From: Amoeboaphelidium protococcarum
Taxonomy: Eukaryota; Aphelidiomycota; Aphelidea
Assembly (NCBI GenBank): GCA_023515745.1
Contig: JALECJ010000254.1
Coordinates: 1,488,001-1,552,000 of the forward strand
Reading direction: 5' to 3'
DNA length: 64,000 bases
Positions 1 to 11,813 of this stretch are shown one piece after another (position 1 is the first letter of the stretch; every line of letters begins with the position of its first letter). A program made the translations under genes and the position numbers. The notes beneath the pieces were generated by a model that worked only from the letters and a program-made list of their open reading frames with translations, did no database searches and was not told where the DNA came from.

Positions 1-125
1 GTGTGTAGGCGATGACGTATGGAAAGTGTGTGGTGGCCAAGCTGGACTGCGTTGAGAAGGACGCGTGTGCAAAAGAGTTTCGCGCGTTCTAACAGTGCTG
101 TACGAAGCATTTAAGGAAGCGGTGA
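1..125 (+). CDS. NDUFAF8-like twin-cysteine protein, 3' end
   Basis: The window opens inside this gene, and only the last 40 codons before a TGA at 123-125 are visible. TAG and TAA codons in frame read as Gln. The peptide has a Tyr-Gly-Lys-Cys motif followed by a Cys-X9-Cys element (CAKEFRAFQQC) and a basic C-terminus. This resembles NDUFAF8 (C17orf89), a small mitochondrial complex I assembly factor with the same YGxC...CxxEFxAL..C layout. The N-terminus and any introns lie outside the window. A different small CHCH-type mitochondrial protein is the main alternative. Confidence 0.55.
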
Positions 126-272
126 CTTTATACAAAATTGATTAAATGAGATATGATGAATATTGAACAATCTACGTATTTAAAGTGGCATTACACATTA
201 TTACTTTTCGCTTACTTTTACAAATTATACACTGAATGTGATGATCGATAATAACCTTTTATAGCTAGCTGT

Positions 273-1835
273 TCATGCCTGATGGTAAGAGCCTTCGTCT
301 GCAGACTTGAGTCGTTCCAGAAATGATTGAGGTCTCTGCGTTTTCTGCTAGTGAGATTACTACTCTTTAGCTTATTACAATCGAGCGCGCATTAATTCAT
401 CAAAATCCTTCTTTGATTTAATTCTAAGAGTTGAGCTAGGAGACACTTGTGTGGAAGATGATTGACTATGTTACGATTATTATTATTATTATCCATGATG
501 ACCGCCATCCATAATCCCTCGTGTCGGAGTCTGTGATGAGATACCATTAGATGGCTACAAGTGGGATAGGGATTTAACAAATTCACTAGCAGCCTTGAAT
601 GAGATTAACGAGTACTGTTGCTCGGGATCTAGATCATTCAGTGCTTCATAATCGCCACTATTATTTACAGAGATTAAACGCGTCTCTTGAACGTATTTCA
701 AAAGTACATCTATACAAACACCAGTATGGTATATGCAAAAGGACAATATTGGAAGAACATCATCAGCAGCTACTATGGCTTCATTCTCAATGGACACTAC
801 TTGCGCGATCATGTGCACAATTGACTACATGACATGCTTAATATGATGTGGGACACAACTCTCTAACAATTTACTATTATTTCCAACTTATAGCTGTTTA
901 AATAAGTCCATTACAGATTAAAGAGCAGACAGTTCAATAGATGACGCGAAACCAAATTTGGTGCTTATCAACTCTTCGTCTTTAATCGATTAGAATTCAG
1001 CATTTAAATTACTCAATATGTCTGTCCAATTATTATACATTTATACAATGACAGGCTCTTGACAATAGAGTTAAAACAGGTGAGCATGAAGCTGGCGATC
1101 TATAACGACACGCTCAAACACCACAAGTTAACAAAGCATTTCACTGTTCAAGCTATTACTGAATGAATTAGCATCAGAATCAGATGTCGATGTCATATTT
1201 ATAAACTCGTTCTAATATTTGAGTAGCAATTTACGGAGATTAGCTATATGATCAGCATAGTATCCAGGAACATGAAAGTAGGCAGCACAATGTTGAGTCA
1301 ATTCTAATCGCATCCTCTCAATTAATGTCTGGATTTGAGGACAATCAAGTACCAGCGATTATATCATCTAGTCATTGTCTTGTATATCATTAATCTATTT
1401 CATACATTTACGCGTCTATTAATTGCCATCTATGACTGTAGAGTCGGAATCCATCAGGAGACTTATTGCACCATGAATATACAAAATTTTGAATCCAATC
1501 ATCTGTTGTGAGTAGTATAGTTGTTCATCCAGAATTTTGTATCGCTTATTACCATCATATATAACGTGTCCATCGCTGATAGAGACTTGATGCTACTGAT
1601 TAAGGGAAGCGTATTGTCCTTTGATGAAAGAAGATGGCACTAGGATATAATCTTACAACCACTCGACGCGCTGATAATTTTTACTTCCACTCCGACTTTA
1701 ACGGCGATCATTTCCAATAATCGATTGCATACCAGCCGGCCTGTCAGATGGCACAATAAATAAAGTACTCTTACTAGGCTAATGTACCTACTCCAACATC
1801 AAAATGAAATCATCCATCCACTACTAATCACTCAT
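273..1835 (-). CDS. VPS9-domain Rab guanine nucleotide exchange factor
   Basis: An uninterrupted frame of 520 residues from ATG at 1835 to TGA at 273, with many TAA/TAG codons read as Gln. The C-terminal half carries a VPS9 core: an MIAQVV..IENEAIVAADDVLPIL segment at about residues 340-365, followed by a Y.LISFKAASEFV segment near residue 425. These are hallmarks of Rab5-type exchange factors (Vps9, Muk1, Rabex-5) that act on endosomes. An upstream helical region and a Gln-rich tail (about 435-500, largely TAA codons) surround it. It is divergent from the Ima1 gene, with 167 bp between the starts. I see no ubiquitin-binding CUE or A20 finger. Family assignment is solid; the orthologue is not resolved. 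Confidence 0.82.
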
Positions 1836-2002
1836 TTTTTTTCTAAATTAATCAAACTCATATTATACGGGAAAAGAAAGTCTATTCTCTTGCTCCCCTT
1901 TCATAATTGACGCGCGTTGCGTTCAATGTTCTTTTCTCTCTCTTAAAACTGTAAAGTACATTTAATCAGTTTTTATTGGTATATTTTATCAGTTTACATA
2001 TC

Positions 2003-3942
2003 ATGCAGATTGATCTTAGTCCTCTGGAAATTAAGTTTATCATACTTATAACAGCTTGTAAGGTTTAAAATATCATTTGGTTATTTATGTGATCGTATTT
2101 ATGGTTCCTATTTTTGTAGGTGCATTATGCTATGGATGTGTTCGATATTTAGTCATTAGGTGGAGAAGGATTCATCCGTATTGTCATTATTGCTCATAAA
2201 GAGTATATGTACCGAGTCTCAATGATGTATAGTATGACTAATCTCACGGTGCTGGTTATTATTAATTTGAATGTACCAAGTGTGGTTCATTGAACAAATA
2301 TGATCGCCACGGCAATGTCATGGATGTGGAAGTGGACCATTCGTAAGAGTATAGTAGACCATAGAGTCCAAGCAGGCGGCGATAGAGTAATTTTTCAGGT
2401 ACTTTATATACACCATCTAGTATGTTCAACAAGTAATCAAGCGGTACTGGAACATATAATAAAAGTCTCTAGCTTTGTGAGTCTTGTCAAGATAATTAGA
2501 GGCGGAAGGTGGACTTGCTGCGTAGATATGACTGTCCCCAAGTGGGAAGTGAGGAGAAGTTTGCCGTCTAGGCCAGTCGGTATGAAGCGCATATTGAATC
2601 AATGTTTCCCCTGTGTGCTCAATGTGAATTGGTTGTTGAAAAAGTACTCAATAACTCTAAGCGCTTCGTTATGGCTGATGCGATGAATAGGATGCTCACT
2701 CGAAGTTCTAATATGTTTTCTCTTTAGAAATAGTCTCTAGATGATGAGCACAATTACATTGATGGATAGAGGTCTTGGTTGTATTCTACGATTGATGGTA
2801 TTGGAATAGCGTGTTAAGTTATTTTACTTTTTATTGTAATCTCTGGTCGGCTTTGCATGAATGATATTATAAATATTCCATAATCGTTAAAGTTGAATGT
2901 CATTGAATCTTGGTACTTGAGAATGGTGTTGATTGCTTCATAACTTCTTAATCTCCGACTTCCGTTGGCCATGCGTCGTCGCTCAAATGGTTAAAAGATT
3001 CAATACATCACTTGCAAGGTTTTTTAGTTTGGAATATATTCCGGTTTGCTCTTATATCATCATCAGTTAAGTGTATATACTGCTTGCTTTAGCATCCTCA
3101 CTGTGTTACTAGTTTAGATGTATGTACGTAGCATGATGGATTCGCCTAGCTCGTAGTCTTTGGTTTTAAAGTCTATTGGTAAGAATTTGAAGCATTAATC
3201 AACGATTATCGATAACTCTATAGAAACTGAGGAGTAGTAGATTGCTATTGATCGAGATGCTTAGAATTTACTTGGATCTTTATCCTTCCAAAAAGACAGT
3301 CTAGATGATGATGTTGATGTGGATACTCATACGATTTAAAATCATCTAAAGACTAAGAATGCCTCTGTAAATGGAGTAGATGGAAGTATCCCTTATCATC
3401 CTTTTCATATCGATGGTCGACGAAGGTTTGCATAGTAGTCCCCGTCCAGTTTATCACAGATGGCGTCACCAGGCTCTCAGACCGTAAATTCAGTACCCAA
3501 ATCTTATAATACTGGTAGTTCAGGACTGACATTCAATATAAGTGCGCGACAGGCTAGCGAGACTCACCAACGTGGATTTGGATTCAAATCACAGTCTGAA
3601 AGCTCTGCGTTTCCATAACGTTCAGGATCTATGTCTAATAGATTAAAAGGACTTGATATTCCATTGAGGGACGCTCGTTAGTCAGAGTTAAATCTGCGAG
3701 ATCCAAAATTTAATATACGGAATATTAAAGGTGGTGATGATTTGGTTGATTCTACAGGACTTGAGAATATGCTGTCCAGTGTAAAGATTAATAATGGGCA
3801 CGATTTGAATACAGCGGCAACTGACAGCGGAGGCGCGGTTATCTTTGCGTCCATAGTTAAAGCTATTATATTTGGCTCTGTGATAGCGATTGGATACTAC
3901 ACGTTATCCAATTCTATCGTTTAGTAAGAAGATATTCTGTGA
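2003..3942 (+). CDS. Ima1/Samp1-type inner nuclear membrane protein
   Basis: Two exons, 2003-2057 and 2120-3942, joined across a 62-nt GTAAGG..TAG intron; 625 residues ending at TGA. A short hydrophobic start is followed by paired CxxC motifs (HPYCHYC, FECTKCGSLNKYD, LCESCQ, LCAQC) within about residues 30-230. This matches the Ima1 N-terminal zinc-binding domain of fission yeast Ima1 and animal TMEM201/Samp1, which couple the nuclear envelope to the cytoskeleton. Two hydrophobic stretches follow at about 250-265 and 320-355, then a low-complexity Ser/Asp-rich region, and a final membrane span about 12 residues from the end. The stop lies 8 bp before the inverted Hsp70 repeat. Confidence 0.8.
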
Positions 3943-3950
3943 TGAAATAC

Positions 3951-5527
3951 AATCATTAATCTCGTATTATGTAATCACCTATTTGTGCATCAAAGTTCTC
4001 GATTAGTTTAGCTGTGCAGCGTTATTTGACTTGGTTGGAGAGCATCAGTTTGAAAGTCTTTTACAACATTAACTGAGACGCATGAAACAACGCAACTAAT
4101 ATGAGCTCTTGGATCGTCTTTTGAACAGAATCGGGCATTTTAAAGTTTAATGGCTATTGGTTTAAATGTAGAAAAGGCTAACGAACGCGTTATAGCATCT
4201 GATAGAGATCAGAGGTCAATGAAGCTTCTTCACTTATAAGCATGTAATAGCGTTATTAAACTTGACTGAATACTGTAGAAAGAACGAGCAGTGAACATCA
4301 GTTGTAAGATGGCCATATCATGACGACAAAGAGACTGCCCATTACACTAAAAATAAGAATGTTATTACACCGTAACCTTGTGATTGTCCAACTCAGACTG
4401 TCATCACAGCCTAATAGTTTCTAATCATGACTCTTCAAGTCTCTACTTTAAGATTTTCGTTATGCAACAAGTACTTAGTATAAACGGCACCATGATACAA
4501 GCAAACTACATCATTGTCCAGCAGTTGATACTTTCAATCAGTTAAAATCAATTTCACCACCCAATTGTATTGCAATTACTCTTTACAGTGTGCTTCACTG
4601 CGATTGACGCGTGTAAAGTCGGGCGGCGATCCGACAGCAGTAGAGAGAGAGTCGGCGAGTGAAGTTGTTTGTCAAGCAATGAGGAAGCAAAATAATAACG
4701 CGTATCATCACTATAGTGAATGAGAATACCATTGTATCAACTAAAAAGTTTAATGTAAAATTATTAACAAGAATCATGAGTAATTATTATTGTTATATTT
4801 ATTCAGCCACTTTCATTTGCCATATTCAGTAAATTTAGTTTATTCAGCTAGCATATCAATCAACTTCCTCAACAGATGGACCGGTAGTATCTGGTTGAGG
4901 TGCACCTGGAGCACCGCCTGGAGCAGCACCTTGAGGCATTCCACCGGCCTGATACAACTTGGTCATGATTGGGTTGGCAGTACCTTCCAGCTCCTTCTGC
5001 TTACTCTCAAACTCCTCCTTGCTAGCCTCCAGGTTCTGATCCAACCAGCTAATTGTCTCAGTGATAGCCTTCTCCAATGTCTCCTTGTCAGCCTCATCAA
5101 TCTTGCCCTTAAGGTTGTCATCGTTCAGAGTGTTGCGCAGATTGTAAGCATAAGACTCAAGTCCATTCTTGGCATGGAAACGTGCAGTAGCCTCCTCATC
5201 CTGCTTCTTGTACTTCTCAGCCTCACTTACCATTCTCTCAATGTCTTCCTGACTCAGGCGCCCCTTATCATTGGTGATGGTGATCTTGTTGGAGCGCCCG
5301 GTCGTTTTATCTGAGGCGCTAACATTGAGGATACCGTTGGCGTCAATATCAAAAGTCACCTCAATCTGAGGCACACCTCTTGGAGCAGGAGGAATTCCAG
5401 TGAGCTCGAATTTACCCAGCTGGTGATTATCGGCGGTACGAGCACGCTCACCCTCAAACACCTGAATCAAAACGCCAGGTTGATTGTCGGCGTAGGTGGA
5501 GAAAATCTCACTCTTCTTGGTTGGAAT
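3951..5527 (-). repeat. Inverted repeat, copy 1 (Hsp70 3' end and downstream flank)
   Basis: This block is the reverse complement, with scattered differences, of 16006-17579. Homology starts in the last third of the Hsp70 coding sequence, runs through the stop codon and continues for about 900 bp of downstream flank. It ends 8 bp after the Ima1 stop. Similarity stops sharply at 5527. The two copies are about 10.5 kb apart in opposite orientation. Confidence 0.9.
4856..5527 (-). pseudogene. Truncated Hsp70 C-terminal fragment
   Basis: This is 223 codons matching residues 419 onward of the Hsp70 at 14752-16677, ending in the cytosolic EEVD tail and a TGA at 4856-4858. The homology begins at 5527, and a TGA in the same frame lies one codon further upstream (5531-5533), so there is no start codon for a full protein. 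The ATPase domain is missing. The reading frame inside the fragment is intact. Where the full gene has TAA (16111) and TAG (16495) for Gln, the fragment has CAG (5420-5422, 5036-5038). I infer a dead duplicate; expression from an internal Met cannot be excluded. Confidence 0.85.
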
Positions 5528-6547
5528 ATATCAACTATCTAGGCGTTTATCTTGTCTCTGTGAGCCTTTCATTACTCTGTTATTGTTAGAATGTCGTCTT
5601 GTGTTTAGAATGTCCTTTTGCAGAATCTGGAGTTGAGTTACATGCCTCACGTCTCAACATGGAGAGTTTTGTTGACTATTCTATGCGGGATCTCAAGGTG
5701 TATTTGCTTCGTGCAACACTTTCAATATATTCTAAAAGAAGTATCCTTGTGGTAATATTGCAGGCGACGGGATGTCAAATGTCCGACTTTATATGTGGTG
5801 CCTCGATGTGTCAAATTGGTATCATGAATAATCCGTGGCTGATGCGTTAAGGAGCAGCTGCTTATCGGTCAAAGTTAAACTGGCATCAAAGCTTTATTGC
5901 TGGTCATTACATTAGACAATTCATTCTCTATAAAGAATTTCAAAATAATTTTAAAGATTGTTTAGTTGTTTAGTCTTGAATCCGTACTATTCCGCTGTCT
6001 ATGAATACACAGATTATGTCGTTGTGCAGGCAGAGTTGGTTTGTTTGTTATCACTGAGTGTGATTGTTTGTTTGTTTGTTCAACTCCACAAGTTCCCATC
6101 GGCCTTCCGCTCTCCTCTCTTCTCTTCTCTTCTCTTCTTCTTATCGATAATTTTCACATTGGCGACAATTCTCCTGCTCTGTTATAACCTCCTGGTCTGG
6201 CAATGTACTAGCTCTGTGATAGAGTAACTAGCTCTGTGATAGAGTCACTCGCTCTGTGATAGAGTAACTAGCTCTGTGATAGAGTAACTAGCTCTGTGAT
6301 AGAGTCACTCGCTCTGTGATAGAGTTCCTGCATCGTGATGATGTCCTCGCTCTGGATCGAGTTACTCGCTCTGTGATAGAGTGGCTGCCGTCAGGTAGTT
6401 CCCCTTCTTTTAACCATTGTAAACCTTTTCAAATAGTGCGCTTTCATAGAACATTAGTGATTCTCACTATTTAGCTTAAATCACGTTCACTTCCCCGATC
6501 GGTTCGTCAACGCACTGAAACGCCCGTTTCACTTAGTCTCGGCGCTC
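5528..6547. other. Region without a supported gene
   Basis: It holds a modest open frame at about 5580-5970 (+) with no recognisable domain, a pyrimidine-rich tract of CTCTT repeats near 6110-6140, and the 20-bp tandem repeat at 6207-6383. The last 160 bp probably contain the promoter of the next gene. Nothing else is convincing on either strand. Confidence 0.4.
6207..6383. repeat. Tandem repeat, 20-bp unit
   Basis: Six nearly perfect head-to-tail copies of CTAGCTCTGTGATAGAGTAA (variants CTCG and TCA at fixed positions), then two degenerate copies and one last good copy. Each unit contains the imperfect palindrome CTCTGTGATAGAG and an in-frame TGA, so it is not coding. Confidence 0.93.
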
Positions 6548-7393
6548 ATGAACTTTTCAGCTCAATCAAAGGAGAAGCCGAGCCAATATCTCGTTTCAAC
6601 TCTACATCAATAGCAACATCAACTCTCGGATTTGTATTGCACATTTAAAATTATAATGGTGACTGATATTAAAAGAAAGTTTACAACCGTTGGAGGAATT
6701 ATCTGCATTGAAAAGTGTCCCTTCATTGAATAGAACTCTCTGGTAACGATTGTTGAAGGTTCTTAAGGCGAAGTACGCGTGTCTTTGTCTAATCAAGTTC
6801 TAAAGGCCTCAAACATTATAATGTGCCGGTACTTTCTCTTCAGAGATCTGGTCTGTAAAAGCCGGGATGATTATGTTTTCGAGCTGGCAGAAGGTGGATC
6901 AGTGGAAATAATCCAAGATGTCACCAATCCGAACGTGCCTGAATGCACGCTGCACTTGCGGGCGATCAAGTGGATCGTTTCGGCCACAGAGTTCCTGTTC
7001 GAAGGCGAAACTTTGACTCGCGATGACGCTTATTGGCTAAATAACGCAACCCTTTTAATAGATGCCCAACCAGGAGCAAAAGTAGTGGTTGGGAGGATTT
7101 TAAGAATCCAAGCAAGATCCGCTGATGAGCACATGACCATCATCATTCATGATGGTACTGCGTGCGCTGTCATCACAGGGCCAGGAGTCATTTCTGCACT
7201 TCAACACGAACGCTACAAAGTTGGTGCATGTATAGCCCTGGTCGATGCGAAGTTACAAAGGCGTGGCGGCAGAGTGCATATAACAGTTGGAACAAGAGTG
7301 AGCTCAGGGTATATGACAACATTGCCAGAAGCCTTCTTGCTGAGTCGCATGCTGGAGGAATTTTACTAGCTGAGTCAACGCAGAGCTGATTGA
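6548..7393 (+). CDS. Hypothetical protein, possible OB-fold
   Basis: Open frame of 281 residues from ATG 6548 to TGA 7391-7393, with in-frame TAG/TAA as Gln. I do not recognise the family. The middle and C-terminal parts alternate hydrophobic beta-like segments with Gly turns (GAKVVVGRILRIQARS, MTIIIHDGTACAVITG, CIALVDAKLQRRGGRVHIT), a pattern that recalls single-strand-binding OB folds. That reading is a guess from pattern only. A later start at 6656 is possible. Base composition and codon use are like neighbouring real genes, which supports coding. Confidence 0.5.
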
Positions 7394-10300
7394 ATAGTAA
7401 TAATGTCATCGTCACAAACAGTAATGTTCATTATCTACAGTTCTACCTAGTAGATTGCACTTTTTATTCACCGCACCTTTAACATTAGCGATAGATCTTG
7501 CGAAAAGCATCAACTGCACATGCGTGAAAGGCCATAGAGCTTAAAACTAAATAAGGTAATAACCATTAAAGAACTTTAACACGATACTCTTGTTTGACAT
7601 CTTGTTTGACGCAATTAGCTGCTTACTAAGGACGTTCTACCATAACCAGAACACCATGGACCAGCGTAATACGCGAGATTCTTATCTGCCGCCAGAGCCG
7701 ACATCATAGTTATAACACATAGGGAGTACCAAAGTAATTGTTGAAAGCATCATGAAATAACTGTGGACTCTCAATAGAGAGTTTCCTATTTGAACAGTCA
7801 CTCAAGATTCGATGCTCCACATGCAATTATTCTTCTACCTGCAAAGCGACATCGGTAGTGACAAGTGATAATAAGCACTTCTAAGACAACAATGGTGCAC
7901 CCAAATATATTCGTGCATCAATGCTAATATTCGGTATGTCCAGCGCGCATTCCAATACATGGATGGCGTCAGTAAGTTGAAGAGCTATAACAATGATTGT
8001 GCTCATGAACCAAAGACTAGCAAGCAAACTAAAGATGTTGTGCAAATAGATACCAGCGCGTACTACAAACGCGAATTGTACCTTGTCATAATCCTCATTC
8101 TAACGTCTTTATTTAACAACTCGAAGTCAGCGCTGTTTTATCCTGTAGTAAGACCTCACCATGGCTCACTGCCAATAAGTTCGCCAGTAGAAACTGTCAC
8201 AAGCTTTTACAAACACGCCGCTGAGAATAAAAGCAGCAACCACAGTCTACCCACAACGAATCACATTCTCAATAACTGCATGGGCCCAACATCACAGTCT
8301 TATGCAGTTGTCACGTAAAAATGAACAAGAGAAACGAAATCATATTCAAAGAGAGTATATCAGTGCTGGGCACTCATATGGATGACATGGATGGATCGAA
8401 TTTTAGAATTACCCACATGGATGAGTCATATGAATGGGCTATATGGGTCATATGAGCCATGTAGAAGTCATACTCATATGGACATGACTACTAATCCTTT
8501 ACTTGCTCCGTAAAGTCATAAACAAGCTGTAAAGTAATTGAACACATATTCTTCGTTTCCATTACTAAAATTAATCATTGATCTTCCTCAGCAGACTCCT
8601 CCGCTCTCGAATCAGCGTTCACTTCCAACCTTCTGCTACAGTGTATTGAAACATATCGAGTTTTCAATGCCCCACTCATCTACAATCTCGTCTCGTGTGA
8701 CCATTAACTACTAATACTAGAGCCCCACTTTCGGATGGGCCGCTTTCAATGCAGCATAAACTAAAGACCAATCATTTTATAAATGGCAGTAAATCTAAAG
8801 GAACATCAATTTGGAGAAACTTGGAGATCAAAAGACATCAAATGACTGAATAATATATTCCTTGACGCGTCAAATACATGCTATATCGCACAAGAAGTTT
8901 GGAGGGATCAATTTCTAAGTATGAGTTAGATCGACTAAAATGAAACGGCAATGCGCGCTTGCGTTGAAACAAATAGAATGTGATCGCGTAGACTCGACCC
9001 ATATTTTTAGTCATGGAAGTCATATGGCAAATCCGAACCCCCCTCATGACTTATGACATGAAAACATGGATTATGGCCCATATGGATATGGATATGAAAT
9101 ATGAGTCATTTAAGTGCCCAGCACTGGAGTATATACTGTAGTCCCAACTGGCAGGGATTAGGAACCGCACAATAAAATGCGCCAGTAGAGAAATTTAGTA
9201 TGTAGTAAATGAAGACCTTACTTATAGTAAACCGCGTCAATAATAAGCTTCATTGAACCATCAGAGGCAAAGCTTGATCATTGAAGTTTAATCAAAGCTG
9301 AGTGATCCGTGCCACAGTGGAACGAAAACTAAAAGTAACCAAAAACATTATATAAATTTAATATAATACCAAAAGCATCATCAATACATAGTTTTGAATG
9401 AGGTGCCATCACAAACCACAAGCAGATTCATCATGAAATTTGAAAATTACCATACCGATTAGAGGACGCTATTATACTGTTATCGGATAGACGCGTTAAA
9501 GAGAAGTGTTCCATAGGCTGTCTGCTCTATCCATAGACACTAGAAACAGAGAGGGATGCCGTAAATTTAGATAACTTGTATTTCTTTATCAATCTGAAGT
9601 AAATAGAGCGCAGAATCTCATTATTTCTTTAAGGTACAACTGGAAGCACAAATTCAACCTCGTCGTTGAGATAGTACAGCCCCATGACAGACGTCATGCA
9701 ATTTATTATATCGGTTCTACCAGAATCACTCTGCATACAATAAAGCACAGGCCAGGTATTCAAAATTATTCTATGGTGATTAACTTCATACCGATCCCTT
9801 CCTCTCCTGACGATACGCCTAATCCGTCCAAAATTTCTGCATAACGGCTAAAGACGCACTCTTCTCATCTTTCGCAATTATTTAATTGGTATACCTGCAT
9901 CATTACTTATACCATCACCTAATGACTAACGACGAGAAAAAATCCTCTTCAGCCCTTCCAATTTGCCAAAGACTTCTCGAAAGTGCAATGCATAGTTCAG
10001 CGCCACGAGACAAGATATCAAGACTACGAGTTTCATCACACCTGGTATATAGAGCGTATAATTTTTAGGTAAAGATATACACGCACTCAAAGGAATTTTG
10101 AATATTTTCCAGAAGGCTTTAACGAATTTTAGATCGCACATGGCTGACTTTCCTCTTCAGGTGTCAACGACGCCCCTTGACGCGTTTTTTGAACCGTCAA
10201 GTTCATGTGTTAAGCTGGAATGAAAGTAGGAATTGTCGCCGCCATAGGAATGAATGAAGCAAGCAATGAACTTAATTCTGATTTCTAGATTGTTAGTGAT

Positions 10301-10529
10301 ATGATTGATATGTACAGGTTTATTGCAGCTAAGAGCATACCAGCCGGAGAGCCGGAGACCAGTGAGCCGTAACGATCGATGGTGATTCAATCATGCACTC
10401 GTATGGCTGTTATTGCTCACTCACGCGATGACTCAATGTGACATGATGCTTCAAGTATCCACTGTAAGCTCCTTTTATTCTTGCTTTATATTTTAAACAA
10501 TTTATCGTAATCAGTAAATAAAATTCATA
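7394..10529. other. Gene-poor region carrying a hAT-like element
   Basis: No gene here is convincing. On the plus strand the frame starting at 7981 has no TGA up to the element at 8361. The same frame resumes after it and runs to TGA 9595, with many TAA/TAG codons. A GTAAGT at 7972 and a TAG at 8018-8020 could join it to an upstream exon (7869-7971). A second open stretch at about 9780-10223 reads acceptably. Their translations match nothing I know, and such runs can occur by chance when TGA is the only stop. Confidence 0.35.
8361..9126. mobile_element. Non-autonomous hAT-like transposon (MITE), 766 bp
   Basis: The terminal inverted repeats begin CAGTGCTGGGCACT and end AAGTGCCCAGCACTG. The element is flanked by a perfect 8-bp duplication GAGTATAT at 8353-8360 and 9127-9134. 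An 8-bp target duplication and CAGTG-type termini are typical of the hAT superfamily. Subterminal regions are rich in CATATGGAT and GAGTCATATG motifs on both strands, as expected for transposase binding. There is no transposase frame, so mobility would need an enzyme encoded elsewhere. The ends and the duplication are seen directly; the superfamily call is inference. Confidence 0.85.
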
Positions 10530-10996
10530 ATGCAGGATAAGAAGTAGTAGGAGAGTTTTGCGTAACCAGAGAATAGACAGCTGGAAGGTAGAAAGAATGT
10601 AGGCAGAGAAGCTATGAGAGGTGGACTGTTTGGAGCGGCACTCTCTGGTTCATTAGTGGCATTATTCAACACGTTTCGTAAGTGATATTTGAATTATCTT
10701 AGTGATCGAGAAATAATGTGTCATTGTGTGTAGACAAAGACTTTAAGCAGACTCCATTGGCTTTCAAGTCTGGCGTAATTCTTGGTGTGACTGGCCTGTT
10801 TGCATTCTTGGCTGGTAGAACTGCCTCATTGGAGATGGTGGAACGCGGTGATATGCCGGTGCAGTTGTCGCCACAGACAGTTTATGGCCAGTCCCTCTCC
10901 AATCCTCCCAAGAATGAAAAACACTTGAAACAAGAAGAGTACATCCAAGAGCATGGACACGACGCAAGACAGGATGCGCAGCTGTATCGCTAATGA
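10530..10996 (+). CDS. Small membrane protein with two hydrophobic segments
   Basis: Exons 10530-10677 and 10734-10996 are joined across a 56-nt GTAAGT..TAG intron, giving 136 residues that end at TGA. Two hydrophobic segments, GGLFGAALSGSLVALF at about residue 31 and FKSGVILGVTGLFAFLAG at about 58, form a hairpin. They are followed by a polar, His/Asp-rich tail. The layout recalls small mitochondrial inner-membrane proteins of the HIG1/ENOD93 kind, but I cannot confirm this. Six TAA/TAG codons near both ends read as Gln. The intron phase is consistent and supports the model. Confidence 0.6.
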
Positions 10997-11813
10997 ATAT
11001 TATCATTTAAATGAACTATTGATTTTATATTATGATTAGCAGATAGCTTGCCTTTTTCATAACACGCTTTCACTCCTACAACATATAATAAATGACGCAC
11101 TAAATGTTATTAGCGTGATTTCTCTAGAACTCACAATACCTTCATTACAAGTCTTGTCACATCGCTTTGATATGTCGCGATATTTCAAATATTTTACATG
11201 TATGGTTTTATGCATATTCTCGAAAGGAGGGCTTCCTAATTTTGCTTAAAATTTCTCAGAGGCCACTTCAGCTCGTACGTAACAATGGATCCTTTAGTCG
11301 CGTCTTCTCGCAAGTCGGAATCTTGTTCTGTTTTCTTTTTAAAACAACTCTACCTGTGACAGTACTGCTGCGATATAAAGTGTAAATCAAAGCGCTCCAC
11401 AAAATATTCAGTGATTATGGAATGGTAGAAAAAAGATGCTGAACTGAAGGGATGGTTAAAATGATTAATTGGTTTGCTCAAAGCCATCGAACATGAAAAT
11501 ATTGACACGCTACTGAGGCACGATATTGATTTCTCCTTTGAGTGAAACTTGTTCATAGACCGGAGAACTAAAGCTGATGAAGTCCGACTCGACAGTAAAT
11601 TAAATGGCAAGAGAGTAAAACGAGGATAGTACTATCAATCAAAGCTCAGGTAAAAGAAGGAAGCTAAATTCACAGTAGATCTCGGTAACAGTCATGAGAG
11701 AATCAATTGACACGGCCAACTGTTCGACTGACATCAAGCTAACATTTAAATGAAAGTGCACTGCTGATGTAACTCTGTTTAATAGAACGTATTCTGCAGA
11801 GGATGAATGTGAG
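10997..11813. other. No supported gene
   Basis: AT-rich interval. One plus frame (11284-11780) looks protein-like in places but holds six TGA codons. I treat it as non-coding. It may include the promoter or an unrecognised first exon of the gene that starts at 11814. Confidence 0.35.

Noticed and set aside
5599-5850. 83-residue plus-strand open frame next to the Hsp70 fragment
   Set aside because: No conserved domain, no good start context, and it sits in a region broken by a duplication end; too short for support.
9780-10223. Plus-strand open frame of about 147 codons
   Set aside because: It reads acceptably but has no ATG near its start, no family resemblance, and such runs are expected when TGA is the only stop.
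11284-11780. Protein-like plus frame with six TGA codons that could be read as Trp
   Set aside because: I considered a pseudogene or TGA as Trp, but TGA clearly ends all identified genes and the TGA density here is above random expectation, so the frame is most likely non-coding.
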